From Yes71-27 sp040758635 (GTDB taxonomy: Bacteria; Bacillota; Desulfotomaculia; Desulfotomaculales; Ammonificaceae): a DNA stretch of 19,442 bases. The translations under genes and the position numbers were made by a program. Shown here piece after piece: positions 6,123-12,229 of this stretch; positions within the stretch are counted from its first letter, which is position 1, and each line of letters starts with the position of its first letter. The DNA is taken from NCBI GenBank assembly GCA_040758635.1, contig JBFLVI010000039.1, positions 1 through 19,442 on the forward strand. The letters are read 5' to 3'. The notes beneath the pieces were generated by a model. That model did no database searches. It was not told where the DNA came from and saw only the letters and a list, made by a program, of their open reading frames with translations.

Positions 6123-6151
6123 ATTTTACCACTTTGTTCGTAAGAGAGCAA
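6123..6151 (-). promoter_or_regulatory. Promoter of the MNT-MNT-HepT operon
   Basis: On the minus strand: TTGCTC (6146-6151), a 17-nt spacer, TAAAAT (6123-6128), with TGG before the -10 (extended -10). The sequence just after the -10, GGAGCAAAAGCC, resembles GGAGCAGGAAAAAGCC after the mntA promoter at 1099-1127, so the two upstream regions are probably related. Confidence 0.7.
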
Positions 6152-6225
6152 CGGCGGGCGGAGGAGAGCGGGAGGCTGGCGGGTCAGGCGGTAGCCTAAA
6201 GAGTCTGGTTTTTGGTTGGGTAAGA

Positions 6226-6254
6226 TTGCGGTGTGGCCTCTTCAATGATATAAT
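6226..6254 (+). promoter_or_regulatory. Promoter of the Phd-PIN cassette
   Basis: TTGCGG (6226-6231), a 17-nt spacer, consensus TATAAT (6249-6254), with TGA before it (extended -10). Transcription should begin near 6261, leaving a leader of under 20 nt that consists of little more than the AAGGCGGTG ribosome site. Confidence 0.8.
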
Positions 6255-6277
6255 GTGGCTACAAGGCGGTGAAAAAG

Positions 6278-6544
6278 ATGCGGATAGGGGCCAGGGAAAT
6301 GAAAAACCGCTTCGGGCGCTACCTGCAGCGGGTGAAGCGGGGGGAAAGTTTTATCATCACGGTCCGGGAGAAGCCGGTGGCCAGGCTGGTACCGGTCCAG
6401 GGGCAGCCGCCGGCGGAGGTTTTGGATCTGGTGCGGGCGGGAATGGCTTCTTGGCACGGCGGCAAGCCGGAGGGCCTGGCGCGGCCTCCTGAGGCCCGGG
6501 GAGCAAGGACAATCGCCGGTTTGGTGGCGGAGGACCGGCGGTGA
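6278..6544 (+). CDS. Phd/YefM-family antitoxin
   Basis: An 88-residue protein. Residues 1-45 (MRIGAREMKNRFGRYLQRVK, then RGESFIITVREKPVARLVPV) match the Phd/YefM DNA-binding antitoxin fold: strand, helix, 'RGE' turn, beta hairpin ending in 'PVARLVPV'. The C-terminal part (ASWHGGKPEGLARPPEARG and onwards) is a proline/glycine-rich tail that would bind the toxin. I chose the ATG at 6278, with AAGGCGGTG 6 nt upstream, over the GTG at 6269, which lies inside that ribosome site. The gene overlaps the PIN gene by 4 nt (GTGA), so the two are translationally coupled. It probably represses its own promoter at 6226-6254; I saw no obvious palindrome there. Confidence 0.92.
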   Translation: MRIGAREMKNRFGRYLQRVKRGESFIITVREKPVARLVPVQGQPPAEVLDLVRAGMASWHGGKPEGLARPPEARGARTIAGLVAEDRR

Positions 6545-6993
6545 TCTGCTACCTCGATACCAGCGCCCTCGTAAAGTTGTATGTTGGCGAGGACGGTTCG
6601 GGCGTGGTGCGGGAGTTGGTAGAGGCCGCCGCGGTAGTGGCTACCTCTAAGGTGGCCTACGCAGAGGCGAGGGCTGCTTTGGCCCGGGGGTTTCGCGAGG
6701 GGATTTTGGACGAGGCGGGTTACCGGTTGGCTGTAGGCGCACTGGAAAAGGATTGGGAAAGTTGCCTCGCGGTGGAGTTCTCGGATCAGGTTTTAAGACT
6801 TGCGGGGGAGCTGGCAGAGCAGCACCAGCTGCGTGGTTTCGATGCTCTTCACTTAGCGTCCGCTATGGTGCTGAAAAGACAGGTTAAGCTTTCGGTGGCT
6901 TTGGCTTCTTGGGATCTCCGCTTGTGGGAGGCGGCACGGGCGTCAGGTTTCCAGGTCGTCCCGGAAATGCGGCCCGGTGCGGCAGAGCCGTAG
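6541..6993 (+). CDS. vapC: PIN-domain toxin (VapC-like), Phd-linked
   Basis: A 150-residue PIN RNase toxin. The catalytic acids are Asp6 in CYLDTSALVKLYV, Glu42 in AYAEARAAL, Asp101 in RGFDALHLASA and Asp125 in ALASWDLRLWEAA. The wording LDTSALVKLYVGEDGS and FDALHLASAM is standard for the VapC group that pairs with Phd-type antitoxins. The GTG start at 6541 overlaps the antitoxin stop. The 3' part (6882-6939) is nearly repeated as a broken fragment at 141-198. The gene ends 13 bp from the end of the convergent rmd gene with no terminator in between, so read-through antisense to rmd is possible. Confidence 0.94.
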   Translation: MICYLDTSALVKLYVGEDGSGVVRELVEAAAVVATSKVAYAEARAALARGFREGILDEAGYRLAVGALEKDWESCLAVEFSDQVLRLAGELAEQHQLRGFDALHLASAMVLKRQVKLSVALASWDLRLWEAARASGFQVVPEMRPGAAEP

Positions 6994-7006
6994 CGGTTCC
7001 GCCTCT

Positions 7007-7981
7007 TCAGGTACCCTGTTGGCTGGCGCGGCTGTGGCTTTTCTCAGCGGCCAGCTTCTCCTGCCACCAGGCGAACAGGTCCGCCAGGGTCTGACGGAAG
7101 GGAATTTGCGGTTCCCAACCGGTATCGCGCCGGATTTTTCCCGCGGAGCCGAGCAGCAACGGGATGTCGGTCCTGCGCTGCAGTTCCCCGGTGGACCGGA
7201 GGGTGATCTCCGCCCCCGCGATCTCGGTCAGTATCCGGGTGATCTCACGGACGGAGTACGCCTTTTCGCTGCAAACGTTGTAGGCTTCACCGGGGCGGCC
7301 GTGTTGCAGCAACAGGTGGTAAGCGCGCACCACGTCCCGGACGTCGGTGAAGTCCCTGGCCGCGTCGAGGTTCCCGGCCTCGATCACCGGATCGGCCCGG
7401 CCGAGGGCGATTTCCGCCGTTTTTTTGGCCAGGCGCGAGCAGACGTAATCGGTGGTCTGGCCGGGGCCGGTGTGGTTGAACGGGCGTGCCCGGATTATGT
7501 GCAGCCCTTCGGCGGCGTAGGCGCAAGCTGCGGCGTCGGAGGCGGCCTTGCTGGCGGCGTAGTGGTTCACCGGCGCGAGGGGTTGTTCTTCGGTGAGCGG
7601 CTGCTTTTCCGGCGGGACGGTGCCGTAGGCGGCCGCCGAACCAACGTACAGCACCCGGGCCTGCGTGGCGGTTTCCCGCACTGCTTCGAAGAGGTTCAGG
7701 GCGCCTTGGAAGTTGACCCGGTAGTAACGCTCCCGGTTTTCGCCGGTGGTGACCGCAACGCCCGCCAGGTGGTAGATCTCGTCGGGGGAGAATTCAGCAA
7801 GGAGGCGGCGCAGCGCCTCTTTGTCGGTCACGTCTGCCTGCCGGATGACGGCGCCGGCGTAGGCAGGGTCGTCCGGCGGCCGGCTGTGGCAGGCCGCGAT
7901 GACGGTGCAGCCCTGCTCTAAGAGAAACTTAACCAGGTAGCGGCCCACGAACCCGGCCGCGCCGGTGACTAAAGCCCGCAC
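7007..7981 (-). CDS. rmd: GDP-4-dehydro-6-deoxy-D-mannose reductase
   Basis: A 324-residue extended short-chain dehydrogenase that reduces GDP-4-keto-6-deoxymannose to GDP-D-rhamnose using NAD(P)H. Motifs: Rossmann GAAGFVG at residues 7-13, Ser115 in YVGSAAAYG, and the catalytic pair Tyr141/Lys145 in YAASK. The blocks ARPFNHTGPGQ, DYVCSRLAKK and NLDAARDFTDVRDVVRAY separate Rmd from GDP-fucose synthase and UDP-glucose epimerase. The GTG at 7981 is favoured: AAAGGTGAG lies 6 nt upstream, whereas the ATG six codons earlier has only a weak site and overlaps that sequence. gmd, the preceding enzyme of the pathway, is upstream on the same strand but separated by an orphan antitoxin gene. Confidence 0.9.
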   Translation of the reverse strand: MRALVTGAAGFVGRYLVKFLLEQGCTVIAACHSRPPDDPAYAGAVIRQADVTDKEALRRLLAEFSPDEIYHLAGVAVTTGENRERYYRVNFQGALNLFEAVRETATQARVLYVGSAAAYGTVPPEKQPLTEEQPLAPVNHYAASKAASDAAACAYAAEGLHIIRARPFNHTGPGQTTDYVCSRLAKKTAEIALGRADPVIEAGNLDAARDFTDVRDVVRAYHLLLQHGRPGEAYNVCSEKAYSVREITRILTEIAGAEITLRSTGELQRRTDIPLLLGSAGKIRRDTGWEPQIPFRQTLADLFAWWQEKLAAEKSHSRASQQGT

Positions 7982-8027
7982 TTGTCGCTCACCTTTCATC
8001 CTGGGGAGCCTCGGGTGTCTGTTAAGC

Positions 8028-8309
8028 TCATAACCGTGACAGCCGTTCCTCCCGGGCCTCCCGGGTCAGGTCAGCCGAGCTACCGGGTAGAACCCGGTTA
8101 CCGAATATCCTTCTCCGGACCTCGTTTAACCGTTCGACCGCTGTCCGGTTGAGGCCTTTCCCCGTTTCGTTTCCCGAGCGGAGCCACTGGCGTAATGCCG
8201 CTACAACTATTTCCCTTACCGTGGTTCCTTCTTCCACCGCCCGGATCTTGATCGCCTTGTAAAGCATTTCGTCCCGGAGGTCTATGTTAAGGCGCGAGCG
8301 CGTTGGCAT
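8028..8309 (-). CDS. Orphan ribbon-helix-helix antitoxin-like protein
   Basis: A 93-residue protein. Residues 5-43 (SRLNIDLRDEMLYKAIKIRA, then VEEGTTVREIVVAALRQWL) fit an RHH domain: a short strand followed by two helices. A basic linker and an acidic/arginine tail follow. The ATG at 8309 has AGGGGGTG at good spacing. It has its own promoter (8331-8359) and a perfect palindrome over the -10, as an autoregulated antitoxin would. No toxin gene is adjacent: rmd starts 46 nt downstream and gmd lies upstream. It may be the survivor of a decayed TA pair, a regulator of rmd transcription, or an antitoxin acting in trans. RHH fold fairly sure; role uncertain. Confidence 0.82.
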   Translation of the reverse strand: MPTRSRLNIDLRDEMLYKAIKIRAVEEGTTVREIVVAALRQWLRSGNETGKGLNRTAVERLNEVRRRIFGNRVLPGSSADLTREAREERLSRL

Positions 8310-8326
8310 TGTTTTTCACCCCCTGC

Positions 8327-8339
8327 TGCTAAATTAGCA
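8327..8339. promoter_or_regulatory. Palindromic operator at the RHH/rmd promoter
   Basis: The perfect inverted repeat TGCTAA-A-TTAGCA spans the -10 (8331-8336) of the orphan RHH gene. It is probably bound by the RHH protein itself; because rmd follows without a clear promoter of its own, the site may also control rmd (inference). Confidence 0.5.
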
Positions 8340-8359
8340 CAAAACCACCTTGGCGTCAA
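8331..8359 (-). promoter_or_regulatory. Promoter of the orphan RHH gene (and probably rmd)
   Basis: On the minus strand: TTGACG (8354-8359), a 17-nt spacer, TAATTT (8331-8336). The -35 differs from consensus at one base. It lies in the 63-nt gap between gmd and the RHH gene. Confidence 0.7.
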
Positions 8360-8372
8360 ACCACCGAACCAT

Positions 8373-9353
8373 CTAACGCCTGCATTGACTCTCGACCCTT
8401 TTCAGGTCGGCTTCTACCATCAGCCGTACTAAGTCCTTGAAGGTGGTGCGCGGCCGCCAGCCAAGCTTCCGACGCGCCTTGGTTGCGTCGCCTACCAGAA
8501 AGTCCACGTCCGCCGGGCGTTTGAAAGCGGGGTCCTCAACGACGAAGTCCCGCCAGTTGAGTCCCACGCAGGCGAAGGCCTCTTCGGCAAACTCCCTGAC
8601 GCTGTGGGTTTCCCCCGTAGCGATCACGTAGTCGTCAGGTTGGTCCTGCTGGAGCATCAGCCACATTGCTTCGCAGTACTCCGGGGCGTAGCCCCAGTCG
8701 CGCTTTGCTTCCAGGTTACCGAGGCGCAGCTCTTTTGCCAGCCCGTGTTTAATCCGGGCCACACCGTCGGTGATCTTCCGGGTGACGAACTCACACCCCC
8801 GCAGCTCCGACTCGTGGTTGAAAAGGATGCCGGAGCAGGCGAAGATGCCGTAACTCTCCCGGTAGTTGACGGTCATCCAATGGGCGTACAGCTTGGCCGC
8901 CGCGTAAGGGCTGCGGGGATAAAAGGGTGTTTTCTCGTTTTGTGGTACAGCCTGGGCTTTGCCGAACATTTCGCTGGAGGATGCCTGGTAGAAGCGTATT
9001 CTCGGGTTGATGGTGCGGATGGCTTCGAGCACCCGCACGGTGCCGAGCCCGGTAATCTCCCCGGTCACCACCGGCTGCTCGAAGGAGACGGCAACGAAGC
9101 TTTGGGCGGCCAGGTTGTAGACCTCGTCGGGCTGAGTTTTTTCGAGGACACGGATGATGCTCCCGAGGTCCAACAGGTCAAGGGGCACAAGCTCCAGTTG
9201 GTAGCGGATGCCCAGGTAATCGAGCCGCTCCAGGTTGATGGTGCTGGCGCGGCGGAAGGCGCCGTAAACCTTGTATCCTTTGCTGAGCAGGAACCGGGCC
9301 AGATAAGCGCCGTCCTGCCCGGTGATACCTGTGACCAAGGCCGTTTTCGCCAT
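8373..9353 (-). CDS. gmd: GDP-mannose 4,6-dehydratase
   Basis: A 326-residue NADP-dependent dehydratase that converts GDP-D-mannose to GDP-4-keto-6-deoxy-D-mannose, the substrate of Rmd. Motifs: GITGQDGAYLA at residues 9-19, the SSSEMFG block at 125-131, catalytic Tyr150 and Lys154 in YAAAK, then NHES and FVTRKITDGVARI. The NHES block reads ESELRG where most Gmd proteins have ESPRRG. The NLEAKRDWGYAPEYCEAMW stretch is diagnostic. The ATG at 9353 follows AGGAGG with 6 nt spacing; a 28-codon longer form is only an open upstream frame. With rmd, wzm and wzt it forms a D-rhamnose glycan synthesis and export set. I found no strong promoter upstream. Confidence 0.95.
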   Translation of the reverse strand: MAKTALVTGITGQDGAYLARFLLSKGYKVYGAFRRASTINLERLDYLGIRYQLELVPLDLLDLGSIIRVLEKTQPDEVYNLAAQSFVAVSFEQPVVTGEITGLGTVRVLEAIRTINPRIRFYQASSSEMFGKAQAVPQNEKTPFYPRSPYAAAKLYAHWMTVNYRESYGIFACSGILFNHESELRGCEFVTRKITDGVARIKHGLAKELRLGNLEAKRDWGYAPEYCEAMWLMLQQDQPDDYVIATGETHSVREFAEEAFACVGLNWRDFVVEDPAFKRPADVDFLVGDATKARRKLGWRPRTTFKDLVRLMVEADLKRVESQCRR

Positions 9354-9493
9354 TCTTTTCCTCCTGTTCTTTGGGTTTGAGTGGGCAACCTTGTGTTCAA
9401 TATACGTTGTAGCCGGATACGTCGGATGCCCGAGCACCGAGAGCGCCGGCGCTTCAATGCGCGGCTCATATTTTGTCCGTCTTCTCTGCTGTC

Positions 9494-9505
9494 ACGAAAT
9501 TTCGT
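9494..9505. promoter_or_regulatory. 12-bp palindrome upstream of gmd
   Basis: ACGAAATTTCGT is a perfect palindrome, with GT-AC pairs continuing imperfectly on each side, about 140 nt upstream of the gmd start and about 115 nt upstream of the divergent AbiEii operon -10. It could bind a dimeric regulator, but no second copy was seen in the window. Confidence 0.3.
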
Positions 9506-9618
9506 CACCAGACAGCTTTTTTCCTGCCGGAGCGGGTGCTTGGCGGCGGGGTTTTTGTTTATTGAAAAATCTCTCTTGTGATTTTGTTCACCGCGAAGAT
9601 AATAGTTGATGTGGTTTA

Positions 9619-9627
9619 TGGTACAAT
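9619..9627 (+). promoter_or_regulatory. Extended -10 of the DUF6922/AbiEii operon
   Basis: TGGTACAAT gives a TGn-TACAAT extended -10 with no good -35 at 16-18 nt. The predicted transcript start near 9634 excludes the in-frame TTG and ATG codons at 9606-9620 as starts of the next gene. Confidence 0.5.
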
Positions 9628-9668
9628 TTAGGGGAACAGTAAAATTTTCAAGCAGCGGGGTGTTTTTG

Positions 9669-9947
9669 GTGGTCCCTTCGCGCTTCCGGGCGCTTTTCTG
9701 GGATGCGGATGTGGAAACGCTTGATGTTGAAAAACACAAGACTTACATCGTTGAGCGGATTCTCGAGTTTGGTGACGAAGACGCTTACCGCTGGATGTTC
9801 GGTACCTATACGGATGAGGAGATTATCGCGGTGGTCAGGAAAAGCAGGCGGATCTCGCCGCGCACGGCGGCGATGATGGGGAATTTCTATCGGATTCCCC
9901 GGGAGGAGTTGCGGTGTTTAGAGCTTGCCTCCGACCAGGTACATTAG
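9669..9947 (+). CDS. DUF6922-like predicted antitoxin of AbiEii
   Basis: A 92-residue protein that reads VPSRFRALFWDADVETLDVE, then HKTYIVERILEFGDEDAYRW and a helical region with SRRISPRTAAMMGNFYRIP. This 'FRALFWD... YIVERILEFGD... SRRISPRTA' pattern is that of small proteins commonly encoded directly upstream of nucleotidyltransferase (AbiEii-type) toxins, which I know as DUF6922. The GTG at 9669 is preferred because GGGGTG lies 6 nt upstream; earlier in-frame codons (TTG 9606, GTG 9660) precede or crowd the predicted transcript start. It overlaps the toxin gene by 34 nt, so the two are tightly coupled. The antitoxin function is inferred from this arrangement. Confidence 0.8.
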   Translation: MVPSRFRALFWDADVETLDVEKHKTYIVERILEFGDEDAYRWMFGTYTDEEIIAVVRKSRRISPRTAAMMGNFYRIPREELRCLELASDQVH

Positions 9948-10594
9948 CCGTTTTGCGGAAGTTGCAGTCCGCAAACGCGATGCGCTCGAGAAGCTTTTAC
10001 CTGGCGGGCGGGACCGGGCTGGCCCTGCAGCTCGGGCACCGCCTTTCGGATGATGTGGATTTTTTTACGATGCAGTCTTTTGAGCTCGGAGGGCTATTGA
10101 CGTTGTTAGAGAAGCAAGGAGGTTTCACGGTTGCCGGGATGGCACCGGGAATACTGCACCTGCTTTTTGGCGAGGCCGCCAAGGCAAGTTTTCTTTATTA
10201 TCCGTACAGGCTGCTTTTCCCCTTGCTGGAGTTCGACGGGTGTCCCGTGGCCGATTATCGTGATATCGCCGCGATGAAACTCGTCGCCGTGGGGCAGAGA
10301 GGAAGCAGGAAGGATTTTGTGGACCTTTATTTCTTGTTGAGCGGGAAAATAACCATCCGGCAGTTGAAAAGCTTGGTTGAGCAGAAATTTTTGGGTATCC
10401 GGTACAGTTGGCCGCATCTTTTGCGGAGCCTCGGTTATTTCGCCGATGCAGAAGATGATCCGCCGCCGGTGCTGCTTTCGGCTGGTGAAGAGAGGGAACT
10501 GACTCCTGCCGCGTGGGCGCAGATGAAGGAGTTTTTGTTGAAGATACAGGAGGAGGCTCTCCGGCAGATCCAGATCGAAGGGCGAAACGGCTGA
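9914..10594 (+). CDS. AbiEii/AbiGii-like nucleotidyltransferase toxin
   Basis: A 226-residue protein of the AbiEii (DUF1814) nucleotidyltransferase superfamily. The opening motif FYLAGGTGLALQLGHRLSDD, continuing VDFF (residues 28-51), supplies the Gly-rich loop and metal-binding Asp47/Asp49. RDIAAMKLVAVGQRGSRKDF followed by VDLYFLL (about residues 120-146) supplies the catalytic Lys and the KDFVDLYF block. AbiE-type toxins transfer nucleotides to cellular targets and act in phage abortive infection or plasmid maintenance; the target here is unknown. The GTG at 9914 has GGAGGAG 5 nt upstream and lies within the end of the antitoxin gene. Length is in the short range for the family, but all core motifs are present, so it is probably active. 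Confidence 0.88.
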   Translation: MFRACLRPGTLAVLRKLQSANAMRSRSFYLAGGTGLALQLGHRLSDDVDFFTMQSFELGGLLTLLEKQGGFTVAGMAPGILHLLFGEAAKASFLYYPYRLLFPLLEFDGCPVADYRDIAAMKLVAVGQRGSRKDFVDLYFLLSGKITIRQLKSLVEQKFLGIRYSWPHLLRSLGYFADAEDDPPPVLLSAGEERELTPAAWAQMKEFLLKIQEEALRQIQIEGRNG

Positions 10595-10597
10595 TTG

Positions 10598-10626
10598 TTT
10601 ACTTTGCAGGATGGGGGTGGTAAAAT
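10598..10626 (+). promoter_or_regulatory. Promoter of the B12 uptake operon
   Basis: TTTACT (10598-10603), a 17-nt spacer, TAAAAT (10621-10626), with TGG before the -10 (extended -10). Transcription would start near 10633, about 15 nt before helix P1 of the riboswitch. It begins right after the AbiEii stop codon. Confidence 0.65.
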
Positions 10627-10648
10627 ACGCTTTAAATAATCAAAAACT

Positions 10649-10898
10649 CTTGCGGGAGCCTTAGGGAAGCGGGTGCGATTCCCGCGCGGTCCCACCCACT
10701 GTGACCGGGGAGCGAGGCGTCGAAAAAGCCACTGCCCCGCACTCAACTCAAGGAAACGGTGACACTTATCAGAGCAGTGGAAGTTTGAAGTAAATATTCC
10801 ACGTTAGAGGTAAAAGAAGCCGTTTCTCTAAGTTGAGTGCGGGGTGGGAAGGCGGACGCCGGAGCGGTGAGCCGGAAGCCAGGAGACCTGCCCGCAGG
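10649..10898 (+). ncRNA. Cobalamin (AdoCbl) riboswitch with enlarged peripheral helix
   Basis: Diagnostic sequences of the cobalamin aptamer are present in order: closing helix P1 CTTGCGGG (10649-10656) with CCCGCAGG (10891-10898); hairpin GCGGG/CCCGC (10669-10685); the GGTCCCACCCACTGTGACC core; GCCACTG (10728-10734); GGGAAGGCG (about 10845-10853); and the B12 box AGCCAGGAGACCTGCC (10877-10892). Between GCCACTG and GGGAAGGCG, where a short hairpin is usual, there is about 110 nt forming a perfect 14-bp helix (10735-10748 with 10831-10844), a 7-bp continuation (10753-10759 with 10820-10826) and an apical hairpin (10777-10782 with 10797-10802). The switch precedes a BtuF-BtuC-BtuD operon, so cobalamin should repress uptake. 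Confidence 0.93.
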
Positions 10899-10951
10899 AG
10901 GGGGAATGCGACGGCCTTGTGGGGTTAAGGCCGGGAGGTTTTTGTTTTTCT

Positions 10952-10979
10952 CCCGGCCGGGCGCCGGGATTTTAAATTT
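10952..10979 (+). terminator. Probable riboswitch-controlled terminator
   Basis: Stem CCCGGC (10952-10957) with GCCGGG (10963-10968), a 5-nt loop, followed by ATTTTAAATTT. The left arm also belongs to a competing 9-bp helix, GGCCGGGAG (10929-10937) with CTCCCGGCC (10950-10958), which in turn competes with GGCCTT (10913-10918) and AAGGCC (10927-10932). The U-tract is interrupted, so termination efficiency is uncertain; control of translation is the alternative. Confidence 0.5.
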
Positions 10980-11005
10980 GGAGGGGACGGTTTAACGAAA
11001 GGGAG

Positions 11006-11025
11006 CGCAGGAGGCCGGTCCTGCG
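11006..11025 (+). other. Leader hairpin downstream of the riboswitch
   Basis: CGCAGGA (11006-11012) pairs perfectly with TCCTGCG (11019-11025) around a GGCCGG loop. It lies in the mRNA leader between the probable terminator and the binding-protein gene. No U-tract follows, so it is not a simple terminator; it may be a processing or stabilising element. Confidence 0.35.
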
Positions 11026-11036
11026 AAAGACCAATC

Positions 11037-11071
11037 TTATGTTAACTAACCGGTGCCCGTGTTATGTTAAC
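11037..11071 (+). repeat. Paired direct repeat TTATGTTAAC
   Basis: Two exact copies of TTATGTTAAC at 11037-11046 and 11062-11071, 25 bp apart start to start, each containing the palindrome GTTAAC. They sit 30-60 nt upstream of the binding-protein start. They could be a protein-binding pair, but no regulator is known from the sequence. Confidence 0.4.
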
Positions 11072-11100
11072 CCCAGCCACTGAATGAAGGGGGTTTTTAC

Positions 11101-12222
11101 GTGCATCAGTTTACGCGTTTCCTGTTTCTGCTTGCGCTCTTGTTGTTTTGCGCGGCGCTTGCGGCTTCCTGCAAGAAAGAAACGGCGCCGGTTGTCACCG
11201 GGCCCTTCCGGCTGGCGTACGCCAAGGGGTTCAAAATCGAGTACCTTGCCGGGGGTTGCAAGCTGGTGACCGACGGGGACGGAAGAAAGCTGGTGCTTTG
11301 CCCGCGCGGGCGGAAGCCGCCGGCCGCCCACCGCGAACTGCCGGTCATATACACGCCGGTCCGGCGGGTGGTGATCCTCTCCGCTTCGGAGGCGGCGCTT
11401 TTGCGGCCCCTCGGTGAGCTGGACAGCGTGGTGGGGGTGGGCACGGCGGAGAAGGACTGGACGATTGAGGAGATGAAAAAAGGCTTGCGCGAAGGGCGGA
11501 TCGTCTATTTAGGCGAGACGACCGCTATAGATTATGAGCGGTTAGTAGCGCTCAAACCCGACGTGGTTTTCTCTTACACCAGGATTATGGGTGCGGACGA
11601 GACGGTGGCCAAAATCCGGGGCCTTGGTGTTCCCGTGGCGGTGGCGAACGAATGGCTGGAGGAAGACCCGCTGGGAAGGCTGGAATGGGTGAAGTTCCTG
11701 GGCGCCTTTTACAACAAGGAGGGCCAGGCCGGGACGTTTTTCCGCGCGGCGGAGGAACAGGTGCGGGCGGTGACGGAAAAGGTGCAAGGGCTGGAGCGGC
11801 CTAAGGTAGCCTGGGGAAACGTTTTCATGGGGAAGGTTTACGTGCCGCGGGGTGATTCTTACGCGGCGCGGGCGATCGCCATGGCCGGCGGGGATTACGT
11901 TTTTAAGGACCTCCGGGGCGGTGGCGGCAGCGCCCAGATTACCCCGGAGGAGTTCTACGCCCGGGCGAAGGAGGCCGACGTGCTGATTTACGCGTCCAGC
12001 CCCAAGTACGGCGCAACCTCCATTGCCAAGGTGGTCGAGGAAGCGCCGCTGTGGGCGGATCTGGCGCCGGTGAAGGCCGGCCGGGTTTATTGCTTTACCG
12101 CCGAGTACTGGCAGGCGCTCGACGAAACGGCGGTGCAGCTTGCCGACCTGGCGGCGATCTTCCACCCCGATGCCTTTGCGGGGCACAAGCTCCGCTACTT
12201 TTTGAAACTGCCGCGGGAGTAA
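11101..12222 (+). CDS. btuF: Cobalamin ABC transporter, substrate-binding lipoprotein (BtuF-like)
   Basis: A 373-residue extracellular solute-binding protein. A signal peptide (residues 1-23, FLFLLALLLFCAALAAS) ends in the lipobox-like AASC, so Cys24 is probably lipidated and anchors the protein outside the membrane. The Fe3+-siderophore/B12-type (PBP2, TroA-like) domain begins near residue 85 with PVRRVVILSASEAALLRPLG, followed by VVGVGTAEKDW, ALKPDVVFSYTR and a C-terminal lobe with ADVLIYASS. About 60 residues between the lipobox and this domain are an extra segment. The GTG at 11101 has AAGGGGG 7 nt upstream. The cobalamin riboswitch upstream identifies B12 as the substrate; without it the family alone would not separate cobalamin from heme or siderophores. 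The permease starts 8 nt downstream. Confidence 0.88.
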   Translation: MHQFTRFLFLLALLLFCAALAASCKKETAPVVTGPFRLAYAKGFKIEYLAGGCKLVTDGDGRKLVLCPRGRKPPAAHRELPVIYTPVRRVVILSASEAALLRPLGELDSVVGVGTAEKDWTIEEMKKGLREGRIVYLGETTAIDYERLVALKPDVVFSYTRIMGADETVAKIRGLGVPVAVANEWLEEDPLGRLEWVKFLGAFYNKEGQAGTFFRAAEEQVRAVTEKVQGLERPKVAWGNVFMGKVYVPRGDSYAARAIAMAGGDYVFKDLRGGGGSAQITPEEFYARAKEADVLIYASSPKYGATSIAKVVEEAPLWADLAPVKAGRVYCFTAEYWQALDETAVQLADLAAIFHPDAFAGHKLRYFLKLPRE

Positions 12223-12229
12223 TACCGTC

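Noticed and set aside
1..10594. Mobile element carrying the TA genes
   Set aside because: No transposase, integrase or flanking terminal inverted repeats were found, and the only tRNA gene in the window is at the far end (19317-19392).
11039..11083. 14-residue leader ORF (ATG to TGA) before btuF
   Set aside because: It has no ribosome site and arises from the direct repeat TTATGTTAAC; the riboswitch already explains regulation.
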